Source: Oscillatoriales cyanobacterium (lineage in GTDB: Bacteria; Cyanobacteriota; Cyanobacteriia; Cyanobacteriales; Laspinemataceae). From it: DNA of 64,000 nucleotides. Position 1 is the first letter of the stretch. Each line of letters opens with the position of its first letter. The notes under the pieces are model-generated. The model saw only the letters and a program-made list of their open reading frames with translations, searched no databases and was not told where the DNA came from. Where the stretch lies: the NCBI GenBank assembly GCA_011390955.1, contig JAABRM010000011.1, forward strand, positions 62,001-126,000. Direction: 5' to 3'. A program made the translations under genes and the position numbers. Shown piece by piece: positions 9,323 to 18,982 of this stretch.

Positions 9323-10683
9323 TATGCCTAACTTCTGCGATGCGATCGCGATCGATATAAACGGAAAAATCAGTCACAATAGATTCGGGGATATTTGTTT
9401 CATCTTCATTTAACCCTTCATTAATCATTAATTCAAACAAACTCCTTTGAATATATCGATCTTCCCATTGTCGGCGGTGTTCGCTGTAATCTCCCATTGG
9501 TTTAAGCCCACGGTGAAATCGTTCTAAGATTGTGGCAAAAGCTTCAGGACTATTATCAACCCCAATCCAATTTCTTTGCAGTTCATCAGCCACCGCTAAA
9601 GTTGTGCCAGAACCAGCAAAACAATCTAAAACCAGATCCCCTGGATTTGAAGAAGCTGCCACAATTCGACGCAATAAATCCGAATTTTTCTCCGTGGGAT
9701 ATCCCGTAATTTTGATATTTTGATTATGGGCATCGCGAAAATCTAGCCAAATATCTTGAACCCCCATCCCTGGATGTTGATCCAGATAAACTTTTCTTCT
9801 AGGATTGCCATTTTTAGACCAGAATATATCACCTCTGGCATCCATTTCATCTAATTTTGCTGGGGGATATTGCCAGTGTTTTCCTGGAGGTGGTAAAATG
9901 CCTCGCCAGGGTTTACCTGTTTCCCCATTTCTAGTACCAGGAGCATGAAGCGGCACCTTCATAAATCTCCGCCCAGTTTCGGGTTCAATATATTGATATT
10001 CTTTGAGACTTTTTTCCGAAAGTTTCTCTACAGGAGGATTCCAAATATATTGAGCGGTTTTTGTGTAGAATAAAATAAAATCAGCGGTTTTTCCGTAGGC
10101 TTTGCGAGTATAGTTTTTCGGGTTACATTTCTGGCGGATAATCAGGTTTCTATAGTTTGGCGCTCCGAAAATTTCATCTAAAATAATCTTAGCGGCAAAA
10201 ATCATTTTTTCATCAAGGTGAAGGTATAGGGAGCCTTGGTCAGATAAAATTTCATGGAGCAGAATTAGGCGATTCCCTCCGGGACGCTTCGCGAACGCGT
10301 AAAAAATCGATAAATTGGCTGCCGGTGAGAGTATCTGAGTAAGCTTGCCGTTGTTTGCGTGAAAAAAACTCACTTTGAGTAGCAAACGGTGGATCGATAT
10401 AAATTAGCTTAACTTGCCCTTTAATAGATTCATCCTGGATCAAACATCTAAGAATATCCAAATTATCGCCAAAGTATAATCGCTTTTGATCCATGCCTTG
10501 ATGTATCTTTAACAAAGGGATTGTTTTACCCTCAATCACTTGCTGTCTGGATTTTTTATCCGGGTATTGCAGAGTCAACGGGGGGCTGTCAACTCCTGTT
10601 TTTTGCCGGGGAATACCTATTGCCATATTATTTGCTCTAATTATCTTTGGGATCTTTGGGATCGTTTTCGCGGTTCGGGACAT
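9267..10683 (-). pseudogene. Beta-class DNA methyltransferase (type III Mod / N6-adenine or N4-cytosine), frameshifted
   Basis: The gene reads in two frames. The upstream part (to 10252) contains motif IV, IDPPF, and reads ...SQFIDFLR. The downstream part (10385 to 9267) starts in phase at RLILLHEIL and contains the motif I segment VLDCFAGSGTT near the C-terminus. Motif IV before motif I is the beta-class order. Between FLR and RLILL lies a 22-28 bp insert of GATTCCCTCCGGGACGCTTC type (10269-10299) that shifts frame by +1 mod 3. The last residues overlap vapB, so the C-terminus is also non-native. The start chosen (10683) is one of several upstream ATGs. No restriction subunit is adjacent. 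Likely inactive unless frameshifting occurs. Confidence 0.8.
10269..10299. repeat. Small dispersed repeat inserted in the methyltransferase gene
   Basis: GATTCCCTCCGGGACGCTTC followed by GCGAACGCG lies exactly at the frame break. A partial copy (GATTCCCTCCGGGAGTATGC) is at about 10690-10710 and a divergent copy at 34888-34930. It matches the class of very small mobile repeats described from filamentous cyanobacteria. Confidence 0.75.
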
Positions 10684-10879
10684 CTGACTCGATTCCCTCC
10701 GGGAGTATGCAGTGTAAGGGGGGTTTTGAGAACCGGATTTAGTATGAAAGACCAATCCATCAAGCCATGAACCAAGGGCAAGCCAAGACCACCCGAAGAC
10801 TTCGATACAGAGATTTTCCATGCTTCTTATGTTTATAACTGACAGTTACATGGTACGTTGATAGGTTGAGCAAGCCGCT

Positions 10880-12100
10880 ATGGTGCGGGAGATGAAATTG
10901 GCGATGCAACAACCAATGCAACAACCACTCTGTCTACTGGAATTAACCGCTACGTCCGTGCCAGCAAAGCAGAATGGCACGCAAATTGATTTGTTTGTCA
11001 CCCTTGACTTTCATCAAGAATGGCAGAAACTCAGTCAGGGTCGTTTTTTGGTTGGCCTCCGAGGGGGTCAATTGACACTCAACTTGGAAAATGCCATTAT
11101 GCCTGATTCTGAGCGGTTCTCGTTTGAAGCGAGTACCACTGCTCGGGGTGAATGTCAGGTAGAAAGTACCGGGACGGAAACGGAACCGGGCTGGATTTTT
11201 AGTGCTAAACGAGGCACTCCAGTGTTGCAAGGGTCTTTGACCCGGATCAAGCTGGGTACGGTACAAGTGACCGGCAGCCCTTTGGTGATAGAAGCCACTT
11301 TTAAGGTGGGCGCTTTGGATGTGCAAACTTTGGAAGCCCAAGGACTATGGCCCCATGATGTGAGTCCAAATCAACATAGTATTTTAGAGCGGACTTTGAT
11401 TCGATCGCTCCTTGAATGTAAACTTCAGCCTTACGTCAGTCGGGTGGAGTTGCGCTTTGCCGACCCAGAACAACCACCGAGTTTCAGTTCTTACGAGGTA
11501 GAAGCTGACGATCGCGCATTTTCGCAGGTTTATGAGGAGATCGCGGAAATATTGGCAGCGGACACGAACGACTTATTAGAGTTAGCGAAAATTGCCAACC
11601 TGAATCCGTTGACCGATTTAGCCGGAGCCAATTTACTGGGAACAACCCTCCATGAAGTGGATCTGACCGGCGCTAACTTGGAAAAAGCCAACCTTCGCGG
11701 GGCCGACTGGAATGACGTGGACCTGAGTGGGGCTTCTTTAGCTGGGGCAAATTTGGCCGGGGCGGATTTTACTGGTTCGCTTTTGAGTGATGTGAATCTC
11801 GCGGGGGCTTCTTTGCAACGCTGTTCTTTAGCATTAGCTAATTTAAGTGGTGCGAATCTCACTAATACGAATCTCACTGAAGCAAATCTCGCTAATGCGA
11901 ATTTGAGTGATGCAAATTTAACCGATGCCAACTTGACTGGGGCTGATTTACAAGGTGCCGGTTTGGTCAGAACTAAGCTGGCAGGGGTGAAGTGGGACAA
12001 TGCCAACGTGAAACAAGCCCGATTCAAGATTGATTCGGGACTTTCTGAGGAGATGGAACAGCGACTTAAAAGTTCGGGTGCGATCGTTGAGCATGAATAG
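10880..12100 (+). CDS. Pentapeptide-repeat protein with an N-terminal beta-rich domain
   Basis: The protein has 406 residues. Residues 1-215 form an unrecognised domain rich in alternating hydrophobic strands. Residues about 215-245 are a short helical linker (DTNDLLELAKIANLNP). Residues 245-385 are pentapeptide repeats, A(N/D)Lxx style, predicted to fold into a right-handed quadrilateral beta-helix. A C-terminal cap follows (GLSEEMEQRLKSSGAIVE). The linker and cap are clearly related to those of the next gene (12328-13383), which carries TPR-like repeats instead of the beta domain. No signal peptide, so probably cytoplasmic. The molecular function of cyanobacterial pentapeptide proteins is mostly unknown. 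A hairpin with T-run follows. Confidence 0.85.
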   Translation: MVREMKLAMQQPMQQPLCLLELTATSVPAKQNGTQIDLFVTLDFHQEWQKLSQGRFLVGLRGGQLTLNLENAIMPDSERFSFEASTTARGECQVESTGTETEPGWIFSAKRGTPVLQGSLTRIKLGTVQVTGSPLVIEATFKVGALDVQTLEAQGLWPHDVSPNQHSILERTLIRSLLECKLQPYVSRVELRFADPEQPPSFSSYEVEADDRAFSQVYEEIAEILAADTNDLLELAKIANLNPLTDLAGANLLGTTLHEVDLTGANLEKANLRGADWNDVDLSGASLAGANLAGADFTGSLLSDVNLAGASLQRCSLALANLSGANLTNTNLTEANLANANLSDANLTDANLTGADLQGAGLVRTKLAGVKWDNANVKQARFKIDSGLSEEMEQRLKSSGAIVEHE

Positions 12101-12165
12101 GTTGAAGTGGCAGTCAGTAGATATCATTCGATCGTAATCCGCCAAAATTGTGCGATCGGGGTTTT

Positions 12166-12193
12166 AGAGACGTTCCGATTGGGCGTCTCTTTT
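12166..12193 (+). terminator. Terminator after pentapeptide gene
   Basis: AGAGACG and CGTCTCT arms around a short loop, followed by TTTT, 66 bases after the stop codon of the upstream gene. Confidence 0.6.
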
Positions 12194-12327
12194 GCGATTT
12201 TGAGTCAGAATTTGCCGTCAAGATGTATGATTTGACCAGAAATAATGGGATACAAGCCCCGAAGGTGAAATGCCCGGAATCAGAATCGACGATCGATGTC
12301 AATAATGAAGGTTAATGGTGCTGAACA

Positions 12328-13383
12328 ATGTCTGAAGCTGACTCGCTCCTAAAACAAGGAATTGAACAATATCATCAAGGTGAATTTGATTCAGCCATGC
12401 AACTGTGGCAACAAGCTAGACACAAGTATCAAGAACTGAAAAACCGACCCAAAGAAGCGGCTACCCTGGGCAATTTAGGGGTGGGCTATCAGAAACTAGG
12501 GGATTTCTCCGCAGCGATCGCCTGTTATCAAGAACATTATTGCATCGCTGTGGAACTGCAAGACCTGCGAGGACAAGCTCATGCTTTATTTAATCTGGGA
12601 ACGGTTTATGCCCGCTTAGAATCTTGGCCACAGGCGATCGACGCTCAACAACAGTGTTTAGTCATTACCCAGCAAATGCAAGACAAAACTTCTCAAGGTA
12701 AAAATCTCGCCAGCTTAAAATTAGCCTACAAATCGATGGGAAACCAGCAAAAAGCCAGAGAATATCAGATACAACTGGTTTCCCTGGCAAGAGAATTGTT
12801 TTTAGAGTCTAACACTGATGATTTTATTGCCTTGGCCAAAAGTGTAGGCATTAACCCCAGCGAAGATTTTGCCGGTTCTGACCTCAGTAATCTGGATTTG
12901 CATTATGCTGATTTAGGTCAGGCGGATTTAAGTGAAGTAAACCTGAGTCATGCTTATTTAGAATTGGCCAATTTGCGGCGAGCCAATTTGCGCCAAGCTT
13001 GCTTACGATATGCTCAAATGATTAATACCAATTTGTCTGAGGCTAATCTCAACGGCGCCGATTTAACCGGGGCAGATTTACGCACAAATCTCAATGGAGC
13101 GAATCTCACCGATGCCAATTTGCCCCATGCTAATTTAACCAGTGCTTATCTATTCGGGGCTAAATTAACCAGAGCAAATTTAACCGGCGCTAACTTAACT
13201 AATGCGGATTTAACCGGCGCGAATTTAACCGGGGCTTTGCTCCACAATACGGAGTTAAGTCGGGTAATTTTGACTGAAACCACCTTAAAAGATGCCCGAT
13301 TTCGAGACAATATCGGCTTATCGGAGGCAATCAAGCAGGATTGTTTAGCTCGCGGCGCAATTTTTGAAGATGGGAATAATTGA
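12328..13383 (+). CDS. TPR plus pentapeptide-repeat protein
   Basis: 351 residues. Residues 1-160 hold three to four TPR-type helical repeats (for example AATLGNLGVGYQKLGDFSAA and AHALFNLGTVYARLESWPQA), a protein-protein interaction scaffold. A linker follows (DDFIALAKSVGINPSEDFAG), then residues about 185-325 of pentapeptide repeats and a cap (GLSEAIKQDCLARGAIFED). The linker, repeat block and cap are paralogous to the gene 230 bp upstream, with a different N-terminal module. The start ATG is at 12328. No signal peptide. Heptamer repeats begin at its stop codon. Confidence 0.88.
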   Translation: MSEADSLLKQGIEQYHQGEFDSAMQLWQQARHKYQELKNRPKEAATLGNLGVGYQKLGDFSAAIACYQEHYCIAVELQDLRGQAHALFNLGTVYARLESWPQAIDAQQQCLVITQQMQDKTSQGKNLASLKLAYKSMGNQQKAREYQIQLVSLARELFLESNTDDFIALAKSVGINPSEDFAGSDLSNLDLHYADLGQADLSEVNLSHAYLELANLRRANLRQACLRYAQMINTNLSEANLNGADLTGADLRTNLNGANLTDANLPHANLTSAYLFGAKLTRANLTGANLTNADLTGANLTGALLHNTELSRVILTETTLKDARFRDNIGLSEAIKQDCLARGAIFEDGNN

Positions 13384-13487
13384 TAATTGATAATTGATAA
13401 TTGATAATTGATAATTGATAATTGATAATTGATAATTGATAATTGATAATTGATAATTGATAATTGATAATTGATAATTATGTTTAA
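13381..13487. repeat. Tandem heptamer (TTGATAA)n
   Basis: About fifteen nearly perfect head-to-tail copies of the 7-bp unit GATAATT begin at the stop codon of the pentapeptide gene. Related imperfect AATTGTCAATTATCAATTG sequence continues to about 13520. The reverse complement recurs at 26760-26860. Confidence 0.95.
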
Positions 13488-13519
13488 TTGTCAATTATCA
13501 ATTGTTAATTGTTAATTGT

Positions 13520-14003
13520 TTTCCCCTGCACCCCCGCTTTATTGACGGCAGCCGGATGGTGAAGAAAATTAACGATAAATTGGGTTAAAACTTTAAAAAA
13601 ATCTAAAATTTTATGGTAAATTTGTGGGTTTGAGTAATTTGATCCTTGATTTCCCCGGCAAGATATACTTAAGTAATAAGTATTTTTACGGATAAATTTA
13701 GGTGCAAACATTACCGATCCACCGCCAGCAGATTAAATAAGTCAGGAATAAAAGCCGCACTTGAGGGAGCGATCGCCTAGGAAAACAAGATTGTGCCTAG
13801 ATTTATCAAAAATATTAAAAAAATGTTAAGAATAATCAAAAAAGCAAACCCCGAATCGATCGCCTCCGAGTTTTCTCGGATTACCACCGTAAGGGATTCC
13901 ACCCTACAGGGGAATCGAACGCCGATTTGCTATATAAACATTCAGTGTTGAATTCACGGAAACTTTATGTTTCAATGAAGATACCGTGATCTTACGGGCA
14001 TCT
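13520..14003. other. Intergenic region, no gene recognised
   Basis: AT-rich sequence. A small hairpin (CCGAGTTTTCTCGG, near 13866-13880) and an imperfect inverted repeat around GGGATTCCACCCTACAGGGG (13892-13912) are visible. The fragment GGGGAATCGAAC recalls a tRNA T-arm, but no cloverleaf can be completed. A minus-strand ORF at 13505-13711 has no recognisable features. Confidence 0.5.
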
Positions 14004-14303
14004 ATGAAATTTTTAGGCTTACATACTCAGGGTTCAAGGAAAAAAACAATGTTAGCAAGACAAAAAATTTTCAAGTTAATGCCTCCTTGTGGGTGCTTAT
14101 CTCTCTTACTGGTGATGGGTTTAGGCACTGGCATTGAACGTCTAATGAGCACCAGTTTTAATCTGGAGCAAAAGGGGGAGAAAATCCATAACTTTTCGAT
14201 CGCAGAAGCGAGACCAGCCAAGCAAAAAGACTCTGAAGACAGTCAGGACGATCCCAACTGTGAAAAACGTGGCTGTGTGCCAAATCCGCGATATGTGTTA
14301 TGA
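14004..14303 (+). CDS. Small hypothetical membrane-anchored or secreted protein
   Basis: Reading from the ATG at 14004 gives 99 residues (a GTG at 13986 is also possible). There is a basic N-terminus (SRKKTMLARQKIFK) followed by one hydrophobic segment (CGCLSLLLVMGLGTGI), then a charged, low-complexity tail (KQKDSEDSQDDPNCEKRGC) with two Cys. I do not recognise a family. The single hydrophobic stretch fits a signal peptide or anchor. The gene could be spurious; codon use looks plausible. Confidence 0.45.
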   Translation: MKFLGLHTQGSRKKTMLARQKIFKLMPPCGCLSLLLVMGLGTGIERLMSTSFNLEQKGEKIHNFSIAEARPAKQKDSEDSQDDPNCEKRGCVPNPRYVL

Positions 14304-14354
14304 ATTTTCGACCCGGCGATTTCTTCGCCCTCAGAAATGGGGATCGCCATATAG

Positions 14355-15740
14355 TTAACCTTGAATAATTTGCTCAATGATATTGGGAGTTGCGGGTAAC
14401 TCTGCGGTTAGGATTTCTGGTCGTCCTTCGGTGATTAAAACATCATCTTCGATGCGAATCCCTCGGACATCAGTAAAGTTGGCTAAATAATCCCAGTTGA
14501 CCATATCCTGATATTTACTGCGATTTTCTGGGTGATTCAAAATAGCCGGAACTTGATAAAATCCAGGTTCAATCGTGACCAACATTCCCGATCGCAAAGG
14601 TCGGTGGAGTCGCAAAAAACATAAGCCAAAGCGATCGCTCCTCACCCGTCCGGCTTCATACCCAGCAATATCGCCTAAATCTTCCATATCATGGACGTCC
14701 AACCCTAGTAAATGCCCGATGCCGTGCGGGAAAAATAGGGCATGGGCGTCCATTTCTACCAAATCTTCTGGCTGCCCTTTTAAAATGCCTAAATTGACCA
14801 AACCTTCCGCAATCACCCGACAGGCTAATAAATGAATATCCTGATACTCCACCCCAGGACGGGCGTAGGCAATACAAGCATCATGGGCGGCTAAAACCAC
14901 ATCATATATATCTCGTTGGGTGGGAGAAAATTTCCCAGAAACTGGCCAAGTTCGGGTCACATCAGCAGCCCAACCGGAAGCAGTTTCCGCACCTAAATCA
15001 ACTAACAATAAATCGCCCGGTTGTAGGGGGTGGTGATAGACCTGATTATGCAAAACTTCCCCATGCACGGTGACAATGCTGGTGTAAGCGCATTGCATAT
15101 TATTGGCAATCAACACTCCTTCCATTGCTGCCCGCACCATTGCCTCGGTTTTTGCTCGCGGTGTGGCCATCATTCCCGCTAAATGGGCTTGCATGGTACA
15201 AGCAGCCGCAGACATTAACTGGGATAGGGCTACTTGGTCGTGAGTCAGACGGACGGTGGCGATCGCCTGGGCTAATTCTAAATCTATCTCTTTATAGCGA
15301 TCGTCCGATTGCTGAATAGAATTGCGAACCATATTGCGAACCATATACTGTTCCGCGCGAGTAGCGCTATCTTGCACCATAATTGTTGCCGCCCCAGTCG
15401 CCCGTGACGCTAAATCCTGCTTGGGAAAAGCCGCATCAGCGCCAATAGCTTCGGCAATTTGGGCTCTGGTGGGCATAACCCCATGCCAAAGGGTACTTTC
15501 TGGGTTGGGGTCATCCATAAACAGTTCTAGTTTCCCGGAGTCTAACCGAATGGCGGCATCTTCAACGGGCAACCCGGCGAAATAAAGAAAATGACTGCTG
15601 GGACGAAAGGGAAAGGTATTATGGGGAAAATTTCGGGATGATGGCTTTCCTGACCAGAGAATCACCGGAAATGATATTAGTTGGGCTAGTTTTTGGCGGC
15701 GATTTTTTAAGGTTTCAACGATTTCTGTCGGGCGGGTCAT
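14355..15740 (-). CDS. pepP: Xaa-Pro aminopeptidase (aminopeptidase P, M24B)
   Basis: Removes an N-terminal residue preceding proline. About 461 residues from the ATG (MTRPTEIVETLKNR); an upstream in-frame TTG adds only 8 residues. The N-terminal creatinase-like domain contains FRPSSHFLYFAG. The C-terminal pita-bread domain shows the dimetal ligands: LLVDLGAE and DVTRTWP (Asp pair), HGIGH, TIEPGFY and EDDVLIT (His and Glu). Length and motif spacing are normal. Cytoplasmic. It stands alone, convergent with the small gene upstream on the map. Confidence 0.95.
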   Translation of the reverse strand: MTRPTEIVETLKNRRQKLAQLISFPVILWSGKPSSRNFPHNTFPFRPSSHFLYFAGLPVEDAAIRLDSGKLELFMDDPNPESTLWHGVMPTRAQIAEAIGADAAFPKQDLASRATGAATIMVQDSATRAEQYMVRNMVRNSIQQSDDRYKEIDLELAQAIATVRLTHDQVALSQLMSAAACTMQAHLAGMMATPRAKTEAMVRAAMEGVLIANNMQCAYTSIVTVHGEVLHNQVYHHPLQPGDLLLVDLGAETASGWAADVTRTWPVSGKFSPTQRDIYDVVLAAHDACIAYARPGVEYQDIHLLACRVIAEGLVNLGILKGQPEDLVEMDAHALFFPHGIGHLLGLDVHDMEDLGDIAGYEAGRVRSDRFGLCFLRLHRPLRSGMLVTIEPGFYQVPAILNHPENRSKYQDMVNWDYLANFTDVRGIRIEDDVLITEGRPEILTAELPATPNIIEQIIQG

Positions 15741-15808
15741 AATTAAACAAATTCCTGGAATCAATATGCTAGGATGGAATGCTCTAAAAAAAGCTAAAAA
15801 ACTGCGAT

Positions 15809-16219
15809 ATGAAACTGCGAAGTTGGCCGATTTCTCAATTACCTGGATTAAGCGATCGCTATCAAGCTGAATTAAAACAGCAAGGTATTACGACCACGGG
15901 TTCACTGCTGAAAAATGCCAACACTCCTGAGCGTAAATTAGCTCTGGCGCATCACTTAGGCATCCATATTCAGTATGTCAACAAATGGGTCGCCTTGGCT
16001 GAGTTAGCCGGTATTCCCAGCGTCGGCTGTGAATACAGTGGACTGTTGCTTCATGCAGGGGTCGGTTCAGTAAAATTACTGGCGCAAATGCCGGTGTATA
16101 AAATTCACCAACAGGTTTTACGGGTACAAGTAGCGATGATGCAGCGTAAGGATCTCTGTCCCACACCGGATCGAGTGGCTAAATGGGTACAAGAGGCGAA
16201 GTTATTGGTGAGAAGTTAA
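15809..16219 (+). CDS. DUF4332 domain protein (helix-hairpin-helix-like)
   Basis: 136 residues, almost entirely the DUF4332 fold: SQLPGLSDRYQAELKQQGIT, then GIPSVGCEYSGLLLHAGVGS, two helix-hairpin-helix-like segments typical of this family. Such modules resemble DNA-binding HhH units, but the biochemical role is not established. The start lies in the short divergent gap with pepP. Its stop overlaps the 3' end of the TetR gene on the opposite strand by 4 bases. Confidence 0.8.
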   Translation: MKLRSWPISQLPGLSDRYQAELKQQGITTTGSLLKNANTPERKLALAHHLGIHIQYVNKWVALAELAGIPSVGCEYSGLLLHAGVGSVKLLAQMPVYKIHQQVLRVQVAMMQRKDLCPTPDRVAKWVQEAKLLVRS

Positions 16220-16836
16220 TCTTTAGCCAAATCTTTAGCTAAAACCCCATTGAGGAAAATGTCGGCCAGTCCTTCGGCCATTTCTTTCTGCGCTAGTGGG
16301 GAAGATCCTTCGGCCAAGATGGTGTTGTAGCTAAAACCAGCGATCGCAAACATCCCCAAAAACACCTGTGCCACAAATTTGGGGTTCATCTGCCGATAAA
16401 TGCCTTTGTCCATTGCGGTTTGAAAGAAAGCTTCGGCCACATCAGTCATTTTTGAAATCACTTCACTTTGGATGCGATCGCGTAATTCGGGATGAAACTG
16501 TGCTTCGAGAAAACAAACCCGCATCAAATCACTATTTTTATGCAAATTCAACATCCGGCGCCGCATCACCTGACCCACCGCTTTGTAACTGCCCATTTCA
16601 CTTAATTCGGTTAATAAATCAGTCAGGATTTCGATCCACCCCTGAGTGGCTAACTCCACCAAAATTGCTTTTTTATGGGGAAAATGTCGAAAAATAGTCC
16701 CTTCTGCCACCCCTGCCTCGTGAGCCAGATCCCTAGTGGTGGTGCCATTGTAGCCTTTATGGGCAAATAATTTTTGGCTGGCTTGCAGAATTTTGTTCCG
16801 GGTCTGAGACTCTGTACTTGAAGTAGTTTGATTCAT
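16216..16836 (-). CDS. TetR/AcrR-family transcriptional regulator
   Basis: About 206 residues. The N-terminal TetR helix-turn-helix is clear: RNKILQASQKLFAHKGYNGT, then TTRDLAHEAGVAEGTIFRHF, and FPHKKAILVEL. The C-terminal ligand domain is helical and not assignable. Start chosen at the ATG of MNQTTSS; a GTG lies one codon earlier. It is divergent from the M16 peptidase gene beginning at 17046, which is a candidate target, though this is only inferred from position. Confidence 0.9.
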   Translation of the reverse strand: MNQTTSSTESQTRNKILQASQKLFAHKGYNGTTTRDLAHEAGVAEGTIFRHFPHKKAILVELATQGWIEILTDLLTELSEMGSYKAVGQVMRRRMLNLHKNSDLMRVCFLEAQFHPELRDRIQSEVISKMTDVAEAFFQTAMDKGIYRQMNPKFVAQVFLGMFAIAGFSYNTILAEGSSPLAQKEMAEGLADIFLNGVLAKDLAKD

Positions 16837-17045
16837 CACTGGGATAATTTAAATAGATAATAATGATGGGATTACGCATCCTTTGTATTTGATTGTCTAA
16901 CGAATCACCCAGAAAAGGGACAAACTTTAATAGATTGTTAAGATTGTCTTGGGCGCGATTCCCGGATCTGGATCCGCGATTCGCGGACCGATCTCTGTTG
17001 CCCAAAACACCTGAAATAAATTTTCTCCAGATCCGCCAACATCTT

Positions 17046-18725
17046 ATGACTCTGATTAAAAAAATCCCTTGGCCAAAATTAAGGCTTAATTTGGTAAATC
17101 ACCCGAACAAACCCAGCATTTCCGACCAGTCCAGAAATCATTTTTCTGGGTGGCTTCCCCGTCCCCAGATGTCATTAATCGGCATATTTCTGGCGATCGT
17201 ACTTTTGGGGTGGGGAATTCCGGCGCTTCCGGCGGCTGCCAGAACAGAATTGCGCGTTAATCCAACCCTAAATGCTTCTCAGCCCAAACCAACATCATCA
17301 GTTCAGCCCTACATAGACCGGGTAGTGCAAAAAGTCACCGAGTTTCGTTTAGACAATGGACTTAAGTTCATTGTATTAGAACGACATCAAGCTCCGGTCG
17401 TCTCTTTTATCACATACACCGATGTTGGTGGGGTCAATGAACCTGTGGGCAAAACAGGAGTGGCTCACTTTCTGGAACATCTGGCGTTTAAAGGCACCAC
17501 TAAAATTGGGACAACGAACTATGAGAATGAGAGAGAACTGCTGAACAAGCTGGATGAGATTAGCGATCGCATCAAAGCCGCTGAAAAAGCGAACCGCCCC
17601 GAAGAAGTTAAGCAATTAAAAGCAGAATTTGCCCGGGTGGAAAAGGAAGCGAATCAATATGTCATCCAAAATCAGTTTGGTCAAATCGTCCAGCAGTCCG
17701 GTGGGGTGGGACTCAATGCCACCACTTCCGCCGATGCTACCCGTTATTTTTATAGTTTTCCGGCCAATAAATTAGAACTGTGGATGTCTTTGGAGTCTGA
17801 GCGCTTCCTGGAGCCAGTATTTCGGGAATTTTATCAAGAAAAGCAAGTTATCTTGGAAGAACGGCGTCTGCGGACGGATAATTCTCCCATTGGTCAGATG
17901 GTGGAAGCATTTTTGGCCGAAGCATTTCAAGTCCATCCCTACCGGCAGCCGGTGATTGGACATCCTGAAGACCTCAGAAATCTCTCTAGGGCTGATGTCC
18001 GAGAATTTTTCGAGGCTTATTACACTCCCAATAATATGACGATCGCGATCGTGGGAGATGTTGACCCTACCGAAGTCAAGCGCTTGGCGAAGATTTATTT
18101 TGGTCGTTATCCCGCGAAACCCAATCCTCCCCAAGTGGAACAAGTTGAGCCACCGCAAACCCAACCCCGCGAGGTGACGTTGCGCTTACCCACTCAGCCT
18201 TGGTATCTGGAAGGATATCATCGACCGGCGATTAACGATCCGGATAATGCGGTTTATGACATGATGGCCAGTATTCTCAGCGATGGTCGGACTTCCCGGC
18301 TGTACAAATCTTTGATCCAAGAACAACAGTTAGCTTTGAATGCTCAAGGGTTTAGCGGCTTTCCGGGGAATAAGTATCCCAACTTGATGCTATTTTATGC
18401 CCTGACTGCACCGGGTCATACCGTGGAAGAAGTCGCCAAAGCATTACATCAAGAAATTGAACGCTTAACCAGTGAACCCGTGTCAGACTTAGAATTAGAA
18501 CGGGCAAAAACTAAGGCGAGGGCTGATTTGTTGCGATCGCTCGATTCCAATTCTGGGATGGCAAGTTTGCTGGTGGAATATCAGGTCAAAACTGGATCTT
18601 GGCAAAATCTATTTAAACAACTGGAAAGCATTGAATCTGTCACCCCGGCAGATATTCAACGCATTGCCCAAGCCACCTTTGTCCCAGAAAATCGCACCAC
18701 TGGTCGGTTACTGCCCACTGAATAA
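17046..18725 (+). CDS. M16 zinc metallopeptidase, catalytic subunit
   Basis: From the ATG at 17046 the protein has about 559 residues; an in-frame TTG at 16893 would add 51 residues without family support. A signal peptide or anchor (MSLIGIFLAIVLLGWGIPAL) precedes the mature part, so it is exported. The M16 inverted zinc motif HFLEH is present in GVAHFLEHLAFKGT, with the downstream Glu region following a charged insert. The second half carries the M16 C-terminal domain (YYTPNNMTIAIVGDV). The next gene is a second M16 protein lacking the zinc motif, so the two probably form a periplasmic heterodimer. Confidence 0.9.
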   Translation: MTLIKKIPWPKLRLNLVNHPNKPSISDQSRNHFSGWLPRPQMSLIGIFLAIVLLGWGIPALPAAARTELRVNPTLNASQPKPTSSVQPYIDRVVQKVTEFRLDNGLKFIVLERHQAPVVSFITYTDVGGVNEPVGKTGVAHFLEHLAFKGTTKIGTTNYENERELLNKLDEISDRIKAAEKANRPEEVKQLKAEFARVEKEANQYVIQNQFGQIVQQSGGVGLNATTSADATRYFYSFPANKLELWMSLESERFLEPVFREFYQEKQVILEERRLRTDNSPIGQMVEAFLAEAFQVHPYRQPVIGHPEDLRNLSRADVREFFEAYYTPNNMTIAIVGDVDPTEVKRLAKIYFGRYPAKPNPPQVEQVEPPQTQPREVTLRLPTQPWYLEGYHRPAINDPDNAVYDMMASILSDGRTSRLYKSLIQEQQLALNAQGFSGFPGNKYPNLMLFYALTAPGHTVEEVAKALHQEIERLTSEPVSDLELERAKTKARADLLRSLDSNSGMASLLVEYQVKTGSWQNLFKQLESIESVTPADIQRIAQATFVPENRTTGRLLPTE

Positions 18726-18726
18726 A

Positions 18727-18950
18727 AGTTGATTGTTCGTTGTTGGTTGTTGATTGTTGGTTGTTGGTTGTTGGTTGTTGGTTGATTGTTGATTGTTGAT
18801 TGTTGATTGTTGGTTGGTTGTTGATTGTTGGTTGTTGGTTGATGTACTTCCCAAACAACAAAGAACAAACAACAAATAACAACCAACAAAGAACAAAGAA
18901 CAACCAACAAAGAACAAAGAACAACCAACAAAGAACAAAGAACAAATATT
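18727..18950. repeat. Heptanucleotide keto/amino hairpin between the two M16 genes
   Basis: About 115 bases of nearly pure G/T (TTGTTGG units) are followed from 18850 by about 100 bases of nearly pure A/C (AACAACA and AACAAAG units). The halves are largely complementary. It begins 2 bases after the upstream stop. ORFs reading through it (Asn/Gln/Thr-rich) are artefacts. Confidence 0.9.
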
Positions 18951-18982
18951 TTTTTAATGCTAATCATCACTTTGGGAAATCT

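Noticed and set aside
13381-13487. CRISPR or origin iterons
   Set aside because: A 7-bp unit without spacers; a simple tandem repeat that recurs elsewhere. No dnaA boxes or replication gene nearby.
13850-13925. tRNA gene
   Set aside because: GGGGAATCGAAC resembles a T-arm end and a small stem is present, but acceptor, D-arm and anticodon stems cannot be built on either strand.
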